Positions 7,549 to 14,475 of a stretch of 15,234 bases of DNA are shown in pieces; position 1 is the stretch's first letter, and each line of letters starts with the position of its first letter. Source of the stretch: Lachnospiraceae bacterium UBA7012 (GTDB lineage: Bacteria; Bacillota; Clostridia; Lachnospirales; Lachnospiraceae). A model generated the notes under the pieces. That model worked only from the letters and a program-made list of their open reading frames with translations, ran no database searches and was not told where the DNA came from. The stretch lies in the NCBI GenBank assembly GCA_002449595.1, contig DJXE01000107.1:1-15234 (forward strand). Direction: 5' to 3'. A program made the position numbers and the translations under genes.

Positions 7549-7557
7549 ATCATATCA
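7549..7557 (-). promoter_or_regulatory. Extended -10 promoter for the nucleotidyltransferase gene
   Basis: Read on the minus strand this is TGATATGAT, an extended -10 (TGnTATGAT). The -35 region 17 nt upstream (TACAAT) is poor, as is common with extended -10 promoters or activator-dependent ones. Transcription would begin near 7542, leaving about a 40-nt leader before the ATG. No experimental support; assignment is by pattern and position. Confidence 0.5.
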
Positions 7558-7564
7558 CAGATGG

Positions 7565-7592
7565 ATTCCAGATTGTATTCCAAAGCAAGTTG
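7565..7592 (+). promoter_or_regulatory. Candidate operator repeats between divergent promoters
   Basis: ATTCCA occurs at 7565-7570 and 7577-7582, 12 bp apart, about one helical turn. The second copy begins inside the box GTATTCCAAAGCAAGTTG (7575-7592), which matches 15 of 18 bases with a box in front of the aldehyde oxidoreductase operon (14476-14493). The box ends within the -35 of the plus-strand promoter and lies upstream of the minus-strand -10. TTGTATT also repeats here (7573-7579 and 7590-7596) with an inverted copy at 7633-7639. A regulator bound here could act on both directions; the ModE-like domain encoded next door is the natural candidate. Confidence 0.5.
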
Positions 7593-7618
7593 TATTGAAA
7601 AGCGAATAGTAATAAAAT
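7590..7618 (+). promoter_or_regulatory. Promoter of the Moco biosynthesis/ModABC operon
   Basis: TTGTAT (7590-7595) and TAAAAT (7613-7618) are separated by exactly 17 nt in an AT-rich island within GC-rich DNA. Transcription would start near 7625. This makes upstream ATG codons at 7617 and 7641 unlikely starts for the next gene and supports the ATG at 7689. Confidence 0.65.
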
Positions 7619-7688
7619 GCAAGTAGCAATCAAATACAATATGCATCGGCATCGTTCCGGCGCAGAAAAACAGGGGGGTTACAGCGTC

Positions 7689-8741
7689 ATGAAACTGATG
7701 AAGACGACCGAGGCGGTAGGGCAGATGCTCTGCCACGACATCACGCAGATCATACCGGGGGAGTTCAAGGGACCGGTGTTCCGGAAGGGACACATCATCA
7801 CCGAGGAGGACGTCCCGGTGCTGCTCAGCGTCGGCAAGGACAACATCTACATCTGGGAAGTGAACGAGTCGATGATGCACGAAAACGACGCGGCGATGGT
7901 GCTGTACGGGCTGTGCGCGAATGAATTCATGCACCCGTCTGAAGTGAAGGAAGGCAAGGTCGAGGTCGTGGCGGAGACGGACGGCCTCCTGAAGGTCGAC
8001 AGCGCGCGCCTCGATGCCGTCAACAGCCAGGGCGAGATGATGATCGCGTGCAGGCACGGAAACTTCCCGGTCCGGGCGGGGGACAAGATCGCCGGTACAA
8101 GGATCATTCCGCTGATCATCGAGAAGGAGAAGATGGAGCAGGTCAGGGAAAAGGCCGGCGGCGCGCCGATCTTCACGATCCTGCCCTTCCGGAAGAAGAA
8201 AGTCGGAATACTGACCACCGGAAACGAGGTCTACTATGGGAGGATCGAGGACAGGTTCACGCCGGTCGTAAAGCGCAAGGTCGAGGAGTACGGCGGAGAG
8301 GTCACGGCGCATGCGCTCAGCAGTGATGAGGCGGAGATGGAGATCTCCTGCATCCGGGAGATGCTCGAAGCGGGCTGCGACATGATCCTTTGCACCGGAG
8401 GCATGAGCGTGGATCCGGATGACCGGACGCCGCTCGCGATCCGCACCGTCGCCGACGAGGTGATCACTTACGGCGCGCCGGTCCTCCCGGGCGCAATGTT
8501 CATGCTTTCTTACAAGTATGCGAAGGATGAAGCGGGGGAAACGAAGAGGATTCCGATCTGCGGCCTGCCCGGCTGCGTCATGTACGCGAAGCGGACGATC
8601 TTCGATCTCGTGCTGCCGCGGCTCATGGCGGATGATCCGGTGACGGCGGAGGAGATCAGCAGGCTCGGCATGGGCGGGCTGTGCCTGAACTGCGACGTGT
8701 GCACCTTCCCGAACTGCGGGTTCGGAAAAGGTGCGGTCTGA
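7689..8741 (+). CDS. MoeA-like molybdopterin-binding protein with C-terminal Cys cluster
   Basis: A 350-aa protein. Residues 171-315 form a MoCF/MogA-like molybdopterin-binding fold: G-I-L-T-T-G-N-E at 173-180, C-T-G-G-M-S-V-D-P-D-D at 235-245, P-V-L-P-G-A near 264-269 and I-C-G-L-P-G-C-V-M-Y at 290-299. Residues 1-165 replace the longer MoeA N-terminal domains. The closing segment carries Cys332, Cys335, Cys338 and Cys343 (spacing C-x2-C-x2-C-x4-C), which canonical MoeA lacks and which could hold a metal or [4Fe-4S] cluster. It probably stands in for MoeA in inserting Mo into adenylylated molybdopterin, or performs a later cofactor step; it is shorter than MoeA (about 400 aa). The frame is open from 7617, but I chose 7689 because AGGGGGG lies 10 nt upstream and the predicted transcript begins near 7625. 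First gene of the Moco operon. Confidence 0.85.
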   Translation: MKLMKTTEAVGQMLCHDITQIIPGEFKGPVFRKGHIITEEDVPVLLSVGKDNIYIWEVNESMMHENDAAMVLYGLCANEFMHPSEVKEGKVEVVAETDGLLKVDSARLDAVNSQGEMMIACRHGNFPVRAGDKIAGTRIIPLIIEKEKMEQVREKAGGAPIFTILPFRKKKVGILTTGNEVYYGRIEDRFTPVVKRKVEEYGGEVTAHALSSDEAEMEISCIREMLEAGCDMILCTGGMSVDPDDRTPLAIRTVADEVITYGAPVLPGAMFMLSYKYAKDEAGETKRIPICGLPGCVMYAKRTIFDLVLPRLMADDPVTAEEISRLGMGGLCLNCDVCTFPNCGFGKGAV

Positions 8742-8778
8742 GCGGCGGACACAGCTGTATGCGGAGGAACAGCCGGAA

Positions 8779-9759
8779 ATGAAAGACAGTTACGGCAGAG
8801 AGATCGACTATCTGAGGATCTCCGTCACGGACCGGTGCAACCTGCGCTGCCGGTACTGCATGCCGGAGGGGATCGACAAGCTTCCGATGCCCGATCTCCT
8901 CACGTATGAGGAGATCGAAGAGACCGCGAGGGCCGCGGCCCGGCTCGGCTTCCGGAAGCTGAAGGTGACCGGCGGAGAGCCGCTCGTGCGAAGGAACGTG
9001 CCGGAACTGATCGGCATCCTGAAGCGGATCCCGGGGATCCGTGAGGTGACGGTCACGACGAACGGGACGCTGCTCGCGGAGCAGATCGGCGCGCTGAAAG
9101 CCGCGGGACTCGACGCGGTGAACGTCTCGCTGGACACGCTCCGGCCGGAGAGGTTCCGGGAGATCACCGGCACCGATGCCCTGGCGTCCGTGCTGGAGGG
9201 CATCCAGGCGTCACTGGACGCCGGGATCCGCACCAAGCTGAACGCGGTCCTGCAGCGCGGCGTCAACGATGACGAGTGGGAGGAACTGCTGCTGCTCGCG
9301 AAGGACCGCGCGCTGGACGTCCGGTTTATCGAGATGATGCCGATCGGCGCCGGGCGGCAGACCGCCGGGGTCAGCAACGAGGCCCTCATCGGGCAGATCG
9401 CCCGGGCGTACCCGCTGATCCGCGCAGATGAAGAAGTCCACGGCAACGGACCGGCCGTCTACATGCACATCCCGGGGTTTACAGGGAGCGTCGGATTCAT
9501 CAGCGCGATCCACGGAAAGTTCTGCGACAGCTGCAACCGGCTCCGCATGACTTCGACGGGCCTCATCAAGCCGTGCCTGTGCTACGGGGACACGGTCGAC
9601 GTCCGGGGGATCCTGCGCGGGGAAGGAGATCCTGCGGTCCGCGCATGGAAGCTGGAGGAAGCGCTGCGGGAGGCGGTCCGCAGGAAACCGGAGGCGCACT
9701 GCTTCGAGACGGTCTCGGAGATCACGGAAGGAAAGCGCATGGTACAGATCGGCGGGTGA
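8779..9759 (+). CDS. moaA: GTP 3',8-cyclase (radical SAM), MoaA
   Basis: A 326-aa radical SAM enzyme catalysing the first Moco step, GTP to 3',8-cyclo-7,8-dihydro-GTP, in the cytoplasm. The SAM [4Fe-4S] ligands are Cys20, Cys24 and Cys27 in C-N-L-R-C-R-Y-C; G-G-E-P-L at 65-69 binds SAM; the second, GTP-binding cluster uses Cys249, Cys252 and Cys266 in C-D-S-C-N-R-L-R. The protein ends in Gly-Gly, the conserved MoaA tail needed for catalysis. Length is typical. The frame is open from 8731 but the ATG at 8779 begins the conserved D-x-x-G-R-x-I-D-Y-L-R-I-S-V-T-D motif and has GGAGG 11 nt upstream; an earlier start would overlap the previous gene. Its partner MoaC is the last gene of the same operon. 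Confidence 0.96.
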   Translation: MKDSYGREIDYLRISVTDRCNLRCRYCMPEGIDKLPMPDLLTYEEIEETARAAARLGFRKLKVTGGEPLVRRNVPELIGILKRIPGIREVTVTTNGTLLAEQIGALKAAGLDAVNVSLDTLRPERFREITGTDALASVLEGIQASLDAGIRTKLNAVLQRGVNDDEWEELLLLAKDRALDVRFIEMMPIGAGRQTAGVSNEALIGQIARAYPLIRADEEVHGNGPAVYMHIPGFTGSVGFISAIHGKFCDSCNRLRMTSTGLIKPCLCYGDTVDVRGILRGEGDPAVRAWKLEEALREAVRRKPEAHCFETVSEITEGKRMVQIGG

Positions 9760-9794
9760 GAAAGACGGCCGGACTGAATGGGGGAGAAAACGAC

Positions 9795-10718
9795 ATGGGA
9801 AAACTGATCGCGATCTGCAGGAGTGACGCGAAGGGAACACAGAAGTATGAGATCGGCGAGGCGGTCCTCATCCCGGAACACGGGATCGAAGGGGATGCGC
9901 ACGCCGGGAAGTGGCACCGCCAGGTGAGCCTTCTGGGACTTGAGAGCATACAGGCGTTCCGGGAGAAGGGAGCGCAGGTGGAGTTCGGCGCATTCGGGGA
10001 GAACCTGATCGTCGAGGGTTTTGATCTGAAGAGCCTCCCGGTGGGAACGCGCTTCCGGATCGGGGACGTGCTTCTGGAGCTCACACAGATCGGCAAGGAG
10101 TGCCATGATCACTGCGCGATCTACAAGGCGGTGGGCGACTGCATCATGCCGCGGGAGGGCGTGTTCACGCGGGTCCTCACGGGCGGCGTCATCCGGCCGG
10201 GACAGGAGATCGAACTGATCGAAGCCGCGCCGGACCGGCCTTTTACCGCGGCGGTGATCACGCTCAGCGACCGGGCCTTCCGGAAGGAGCGCGAGGACCG
10301 GAGCGGACCGCTGATCCGGGAGATCCTGGAACAGGAAGGATATGACGTTGTCGAGATGATCCTTCTGCCGGACGGGCGGCCGGCGCTCCAGCGGGAGCTC
10401 ATGCGGCTCGCTGACCAGCGGCAGGCCAGCGTCATCTTTACGACGGGCGGGACCGGCTTTTCAGAGCGCGACGTGACCCCGGAGGCGACCGCGGCCGTCT
10501 GTGACCGCATGGCGCCCGGCATCGCGGAGGCAATGCGGGCGGAGTCCCTGAAGATCACGAAGCACGCGATGCTGAGCCGCCAGACGGCGGGGATCCGGAA
10601 GAAGACGCTGATCGTCAACCTTCCCGGCAGCCCGAAGGCCTGCCGCGAGGACCTGGAGATCATTCTTCCGGCGCTCCGGCACGGACTCGGGATCCTGCGG
10701 GGCACGGATGACAATTAA
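9795..10718 (+). CDS. MOSC domain - MogA (molybdopterin adenylyltransferase) fusion
   Basis: A 307-aa fusion. Residues 1-143 are a MOSC domain: H-G-I-E-G-D-A-H-A-G at 29-38, G-A-F-G-E-N-L at 65-71, and G-K-E-C-H-D-H-C with Cys103 and Cys107, followed by C-I-M-P-R-E-G-V-F at 116-124. MOSC domains bind Moco or carry sulfur in Moco sulfurases. Residues 149-303 are MogA/MoaB: V-I-T-L-S-D-R at 154-160, T-T-G-G-T-G at 216-221, R-D-V-T-P-E at 225-230 and N-L-P-G-S-P-K at 275-281; this domain adenylylates molybdopterin before Mo insertion. This fusion is a recurring arrangement in Clostridia. The reading frame is open from 9573 but that part overlaps moaA; the ATG at 9795 has GGGGGAG upstream and starts the MOSC fold. 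It sits between moaA and modA in one operon. Confidence 0.92.
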   Translation: MGKLIAICRSDAKGTQKYEIGEAVLIPEHGIEGDAHAGKWHRQVSLLGLESIQAFREKGAQVEFGAFGENLIVEGFDLKSLPVGTRFRIGDVLLELTQIGKECHDHCAIYKAVGDCIMPREGVFTRVLTGGVIRPGQEIELIEAAPDRPFTAAVITLSDRAFRKEREDRSGPLIREILEQEGYDVVEMILLPDGRPALQRELMRLADQRQASVIFTTGGTGFSERDVTPEATAAVCDRMAPGIAEAMRAESLKITKHAMLSRQTAGIRKKTLIVNLPGSPKACREDLEIILPALRHGLGILRGTDDN

Positions 10719-10864
10719 GGGAGGATCCGCCGGCACGAACGGGAAACAGACGCCGGGGGATGAATGACGCCTGATCCGGCCCCGGGAAGCTCCGGCGGCC
10801 GAGCAGATAGAGAAACAGGCAACAGCAGTGTGCCGCCGGAGGGGCGGCGAGGGAGGAGTCAACA
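10719..10864 (+). promoter_or_regulatory. Structured GC-rich leader before modA
   Basis: This 146-nt gap can form two hairpins: CCGCCGGC (10727-10734) with GCCGGGGG (10752-10759), 7 of 8 paired; and CTCCGGCGGC (10790-10799) with GCCGCCGGAG (10832-10841), 10 of 10 paired over a 32-nt loop. The 3' arm of the second can instead pair locally, GCCGCC (10832-10837) with GGCGGC (10843-10848), ending 2 nt before the modA ribosome site GGGAGGAG (10851-10858). Competing pairings are typical of switches or translational control. Whether this is the known Moco RNA motif cannot be decided by eye. Confidence 0.4.
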
Positions 10865-11875
10865 ATGAAAAAGCTGATTGCAATGATCCTGACAGCATCC
10901 ATGGTCCTGGGACTGACCGCGTGTGCCGCCGCACCGGCCGCGGCTCCCGCACCTGCGGAGACGAAAGAAGAGGCCGCAGAGCCCGCGGAAGAGCCGGCTG
11001 CCGAGGAAGAAACCGAAGTGGAAGAGCCGGCGGCGGAAGCGCCGTCTGCTGAGGAAGAAACCGAAGCGGAAGAGCCGGCAGCGGAAGAATCGGCCGCCGG
11101 GGAAGAAGACGTCGTCCGGCCCGCGGAGATCCAGGTGTTCATCGCGGCGAGCCTGAGCACGGTCATGGACGTGATCGCGCAGAACTTTAACGAGAAGTAC
11201 CCGGACATCAAGGTCGTGTATAACGCGGACAGCTCTGGCAAGCTTCTGACACAGATCGAGGAGGGATACGCCTGCGACGTGTTCTTCTCCGCAGCCCAGA
11301 AGCAGATGAATACGCTCGAGCAGGACGACGGACTTGTCGTCGAGGGAACGCGGCACAACGTCGTGAACAACCAAGTCGTCGTCGTTACGCTGAAGGATAG
11401 CGGCACGGCTGTGACCGGTCTCGCCGACATCGGCAAGGCGGAGAGCATCGCCCTCGCGGACGGCTCGGTCCCGGTCGGCAGATACTCCCGCGTCGCGATG
11501 ATGAATCTCGGCCTCCTGCCGGAGACGGAGGACGCGTCCGCCTACACGACGCAGGAAGTCTCCGAGGCGCTGGGCGGCGTCGAGATCTCGGAGCAGTCGA
11601 ACGTCTCCAAGGTCCTCGCGGCCGTGGTCGAGGGATCCTGCGAAGTCGGCACGACTTACTACTCCGATACCTACGGCTATGAAGACAAGCTCGACATCCT
11701 TGAAAAGGTCTCCTACGACCTCACCGGCAACGTGATCTATCCCATCGCGCAGGTGGTCAACGAGGAGGCGGACGAGAACGAGGTCAAGGCTGCGAAGCTT
11801 TTCGTCGACTACTGCGTCTCCGACGAGGCGAAGGCGGTCTTTGATTCCTATTATTTCGACACGAACGTCGAGTGA
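10865..11875 (+). CDS. modA: Molybdate ABC transporter substrate-binding lipoprotein ModA
   Basis: A 336-aa secreted lipoprotein, the oxyanion-binding part of ModABC. A Lys-Lys start and hydrophobic core lead to lipobox L-T-A-C with the lipidated Cys at 20. Residues 21-86 are an A/P/E-rich acidic tether containing a 16-residue tandem repeat (47-62 and 63-78). The class II binding fold begins at 88: V-F-I-A-A-S-L-S at 91-98 provides the first oxyanion-binding Ser, N-A-D-S-S-G-K-L at 120-127 the second, and C-D-V-F-F-S-A at 137-143 matches the ModA C-D-V-F/V-S-A-S region. These are the motifs that separate ModA from sulfate binders. GGGAGGAG precedes the ATG. Discovery of modB and modC immediately downstream fixes the assignment. 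A tungstate preference is possible. Confidence 0.94.
   Translation: MKKLIAMILTASMVLGLTACAAAPAAAPAPAETKEEAAEPAEEPAAEEETEVEEPAAEAPSAEEETEAEEPAAEESAAGEEDVVRPAEIQVFIAASLSTVMDVIAQNFNEKYPDIKVVYNADSSGKLLTQIEEGYACDVFFSAAQKQMNTLEQDDGLVVEGTRHNVVNNQVVVVTLKDSGTAVTGLADIGKAESIALADGSVPVGRYSRVAMMNLGLLPETEDASAYTTQEVSEALGGVEISEQSNVSKVLAAVVEGSCEVGTTYYSDTYGYEDKLDILEKVSYDLTGNVIYPIAQVVNEEADENEVKAAKLFVDYCVSDEAKAVFDSYYFDTNVE
11003..11087 (+). repeat. In-frame 48-bp tandem repeat in the modA linker
   Basis: Two copies start at 11003 and 11051, 48 bp apart, with 35 of 37 compared bases identical over 11003-11039 versus 11051-11087. Each unit encodes 16 residues of the form E-E-E-T-E-x-E-E-P-A-A-E plus four. The repeat lengthens the flexible tether between lipid anchor and binding domain and may vary in copy number between strains. 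Confidence 0.85.
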
Positions 11876-11908
11876 CGCCATCCGGCTGAACGGAGCGGAT
11901 GAGCCTGT

Positions 11909-11947
11909 GGCCGGCGGCTTTGAGGCGGGTGCTTAAGGCCGCCGGTC
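11909..11947 (+). promoter_or_regulatory. Hairpin between modA and modB
   Basis: CCGGCGGCTTT (11911-11921) pairs with AAGGCCGCCGG (11935-11945), allowing one G-U, and the stem extends outward by a G-U and a G-C pair to 11909/11947; the loop is 13 nt. There is no T-run after it. A smaller stem, CATCCG/CGGATG (11879-11884, 11896-11901), precedes it. Such hairpins after a binding-protein gene often protect the upstream mRNA end or partly terminate, giving more ModA than ModBC; here that is inference. The rest of the 96-bp gap shows nothing else. Confidence 0.6.
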
Positions 11948-11971
11948 TCCGGATCGTGAAAGGCTGTAACC

Positions 11972-12676
11972 ATGAACGGATTACTGGAAATCCTGCGGGG
12001 ACTCGACTGGAGCCCGCTGTGGATCTCTCTTAAGACCGGCGTCGTGGCGACGATCCTCTCGTTCTTTCTCGGGATCCTCGCGGCGAGACGCCTGATGTAC
12101 GCCGGCCCCGGCAAAAAATCGGTCCTCGACGGCATCCTGACGCTTCCGATGGTCCTGCCGCCGACGGTCGCGGGCTTCTTCCTGCTGCTTCTGTTCAGCA
12201 GGCGGAGGCCGCTCGGAATACTGCTGTACCGGCAGTTCGGGATCAAGGTCGTGCAGTCCTGGCTCGGATGCATCATCGCCGCGACGGTAATTGCTTTTCC
12301 CTTAATGTACCGCAACGCGCGCGCCGCCTTCGAGCAGGTCGACATCAGCCTGATCCACGCCGGGCGCACGCTTGGAATGCCCGACCGCGAGATCTTCTGG
12401 AAGGTCGTGCTGCCGAACGCCGGGCCGGGCGTCGCGAGCGGCACGATCCTCACCTTCGCGAGGGCGCTCGGGGAGTACGGCGCGACGTCCATGCTCGCGG
12501 GCAACATCCCGGGCAAGACGGCGACGGTCTCGCAGCGGATCGCGATGGTGATCCAGGACCAGAATTACCTGACGGCAGGGATCTGGGTCGGGATCGTTCT
12601 CCTGATCGCGTTTCTTTCGATCTTCCTGATGAACTGGGTCTCCGGTAAGGCAATCCGGAATGTGGAGCGGTGGTAG
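11972..12676 (+). CDS. modB: Molybdate ABC transporter permease ModB
   Basis: A 234-aa inner-membrane permease with about five to six hydrophobic segments. P-M-V-L-P-P-T-V-A-G-F near residues 50-60 is the hallmark of ModB/CysT-type permeases, and the cytoplasmic coupling (EAA) loop is H-A-G-R-T-L-G-M near 130-137 followed by F-W-K-V-V-L-P-N-A-G-P-G. A-R-A-L-G-E-Y-G-A-T near 160-169 is also conserved. Length matches ModB (about 225-230 aa). Start chosen at the ATG with AAAGG upstream, 96 bp after modA; it stops 6 bp before modC, so the two are tightly coupled. Confidence 0.94.
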   Translation: MNGLLEILRGLDWSPLWISLKTGVVATILSFFLGILAARRLMYAGPGKKSVLDGILTLPMVLPPTVAGFFLLLLFSRRRPLGILLYRQFGIKVVQSWLGCIIAATVIAFPLMYRNARAAFEQVDISLIHAGRTLGMPDREIFWKVVLPNAGPGVASGTILTFARALGEYGATSMLAGNIPGKTATVSQRIAMVIQDQNYLTAGIWVGIVLLIAFLSIFLMNWVSGKAIRNVERW

Positions 12677-12682
12677 CGGAAG

Positions 12683-13774
12683 ATGGAACTCGAGGTGAAG
12701 ATCCGGAAGAAGCTCGGCGGATTCCGGATGGATATGGAATTTCAGGCGAAGGCCGGGCGCACGGGGATCCTCGGGGCATCCGGCTGCGGCAAGTCCATGA
12801 CACTGAAGGCGATCGCGGGGATCGTGACGCCGGATGAGGGAAGGATCGTGCTGAACGGGAGAGTGCTTTTCGACGCGGAGCGGAAGATCAATATCCCGCC
12901 GCAGGAGAGAAACGCCGGCTACCTCTTTCAGAACTACGCGCTGTTCCCGAATATGAGCGTGGAGCAGAACATCGCGGCAGGCCTCAGGGGCAGGGACGCC
13001 GGAGGAAGGGCGGCGCGGGAAAAGCGCGTCGCGGAGATGATCCGGATGTTCGGCCTCACAGGTCTGGAAAAGCTGCTTCCCCGCAGCCTCTCGGGCGGTC
13101 AGCAGCAGAGAGTCGCACTCGCCAGGATCCTGGCCTATAAGCCTGAGGTGATCCTTCTGGACGAGCCCTTTTCGGCGCTCGACGCCTATCTGAAGGACCG
13201 GCTGCAGGAGGAACTGCTGGAGTATCTTGCGGAATACGACGGACTCATCCTGATGGTCTCCCACAGCCGGGACGAGATCTACCGCTTTGCGGACGAACTT
13301 ATCATCATGGGACGGGGACAGGTCGAGGTGCAGGGCGGCGTGCGCGAGGTGTTCCGCGATCCGCACACGAAGGCGGCGGCGATCCTCACCGGGTGCAAGA
13401 ATTTCTCCGCCGCGGAGCGGCTCTCCGATCACGCGCTGCTCGCGCGGGACTGGGGAATCGAACTGCACACGGAAAAGGTGTTGCCACAGCACTTCAACTG
13501 TATTGGCTACCGGGCGCATTTTCTTGAGCCCGTCTACGGCGCGCGGAAGGAAAACTGCATCGCGTTCCGGCTCCACGGACAGAGGGACCTGCCTTTTGAG
13601 AAAAACTTCTATATCCGGCCGGAGAAGGACGGATACGCGCGGGAGCACGTGATCACCTGGTTCGTACAGCGCGGCGGGTGGGCTGCGCTGGAGGAGAGGG
13701 GCAAGCCGGACTATCTGCAGCTGAAGGAGGACGGGATCCTTTTCCTGCAGGATGGAACCGGAGAGAACGAGTAA
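12683..13774 (+). CDS. modC: Molybdate ABC transporter ATPase ModC
   Basis: A 363-aa cytoplasmic ATPase. Walker A G-A-S-G-C-G-K-S-M-T is at 31-40, with Met in the position usually held by Thr or Ser but with Thr next; the Q-loop Gln is at 83, signature L-S-G-G-Q at 136-140, Walker B D160-E161 and H-loop His194. The G-A-S-G-C-G-K-S form is typical of ModC/CysA-type ATPases. Residues about 235-363 form a C-terminal domain (starting T-G-C-K-N) that occupies the place of the Mop/TOBE oxyanion-sensing domain of E. coli ModC; I cannot see the Mop repeats clearly, so feedback inhibition by molybdate is uncertain. GCGGAAG is a modest ribosome site, consistent with coupling to modB six bases upstream. 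Confidence 0.93.
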   Translation: MELEVKIRKKLGGFRMDMEFQAKAGRTGILGASGCGKSMTLKAIAGIVTPDEGRIVLNGRVLFDAERKINIPPQERNAGYLFQNYALFPNMSVEQNIAAGLRGRDAGGRAAREKRVAEMIRMFGLTGLEKLLPRSLSGGQQQRVALARILAYKPEVILLDEPFSALDAYLKDRLQEELLEYLAEYDGLILMVSHSRDEIYRFADELIIMGRGQVEVQGGVREVFRDPHTKAAAILTGCKNFSAAERLSDHALLARDWGIELHTEKVLPQHFNCIGYRAHFLEPVYGARKENCIAFRLHGQRDLPFEKNFYIRPEKDGYAREHVITWFVQRGGWAALEERGKPDYLQLKEDGILFLQDGTGENE

Positions 13775-13844
13775 GGAAGCGGGGCGGAGAGCCCGGATAA
13801 GGAGAGCCGGAGCAGAGAACTTGCATCAGGAAAGCGGGAACGGC

Positions 13845-14339
13845 ATGGAGAAGGAATTTACACATTTCGACGAACACGGCAACGCATATATGGTCGACGT
13901 CGCGGAAAAGGACGTGACGCAGAGGGAGGCCCTGGCATCCGGAAGGATCCTGATGTCGGATGACGCCTACCGCGCGGTTCTCGGGAAGAAAGTCAAAAAG
14001 GGGGACGTCTTCACCGTCGCGCAGGTCGCGGGCATCATGGGCGTCAAGAACACATCCGCGCTGATTCCCATGTGCCACACGCTGCTTCTGACGAACGCGA
14101 AAGTGTGGTTTGAGACGGATGACGAGGCCCGTTCCATCACCGCTTTCTGCCGCGTGAAGTGTGAGGGAAAGACCGGCGTGGAGATGGAGGCGCTGACCGG
14201 CGTCAGCGTCGCGCTCCTGACGGTCTATGACATGTGCAAGGCGATCGACCAGCGGATGGAGATCGGGGAGATCCGCCTGCTGGAAAAGACGGGAGGCAGG
14301 AGCGGACACTTTTTCCGGGAAACCGCGGGACGATCGTGA
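13845..14339 (+). CDS. moaC: Cyclic pyranopterin monophosphate synthase MoaC
   Basis: A 164-aa cytoplasmic enzyme that rearranges the MoaA product to cyclic pyranopterin monophosphate. Conserved stretches are M-V-D-V at 16-19, K-K-G-D-V near 51-55, P-M-C-H at 75-78 with the catalytic His78, G-V-E-M-E-A-L at 111-117, and Y-D-M-C-K-A at 128-133 with Asp129 and Lys132, each matching known active-site residues of E. coli MoaC offset by one. Length is typical. The frame is open from 13752, overlapping modC, but 13845 begins the family's F-T-H-F motif and has AGGAAAG upstream. It is the last gene of the operon; MoaD and MoaE, needed next, are not in the window. Confidence 0.96.
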   Translation: MEKEFTHFDEHGNAYMVDVAEKDVTQREALASGRILMSDDAYRAVLGKKVKKGDVFTVAQVAGIMGVKNTSALIPMCHTLLLTNAKVWFETDDEARSITAFCRVKCEGKTGVEMEALTGVSVALLTVYDMCKAIDQRMEIGEIRLLEKTGGRSGHFFRETAGRS

Positions 14340-14417
14340 GTGCGTGGAGGTGGCAGCAGTGCCGGCAAAGGGCGGAAAAATGTAAAAACTGAGTAAAATA
14401 CAACATATGAGCAGCCG

Positions 14418-14464
14418 AATGGAGGCCTTGGTTTGTGTAAAGTGCACAAATCTGAGCCTCCATT
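14418..14464 (+). terminator. Hairpin terminator after moaC
   Basis: AATGGAGGC (14418-14426) pairs with GCCTCCATT (14456-14464), and an inner stem TTTGTG (14432-14437) pairs with CACAAA (14445-14450) around a 7-nt loop. The stem is followed by TTCGTTG, a short T-stretch, so termination may be partial. It lies between the moaC stop and the next promoter. The 14340-14417 stretch before it is unremarkable apart from A-rich tracts. Confidence 0.6.
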
Positions 14465-14475
14465 TTCGTTGAATA

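Noticed and set aside
7643..7654. Tandem GCATCG repeat in the Moco operon leader
   Set aside because: Only two 6-bp copies, no symmetry and no counterpart at the other promoter.
7617..7688. Upstream extension of the MoeA-like protein
   Set aside because: The predicted transcript starts near 7625, the extension is His/Arg-rich and unlike the family, and the ATG at 7689 has a purine-rich ribosome site.
10859..11881. Open frame of 340 codons antisense to modA
   Set aside because: Mirror of the modA gene; modA has signal peptide, lipobox and oxyanion motifs.
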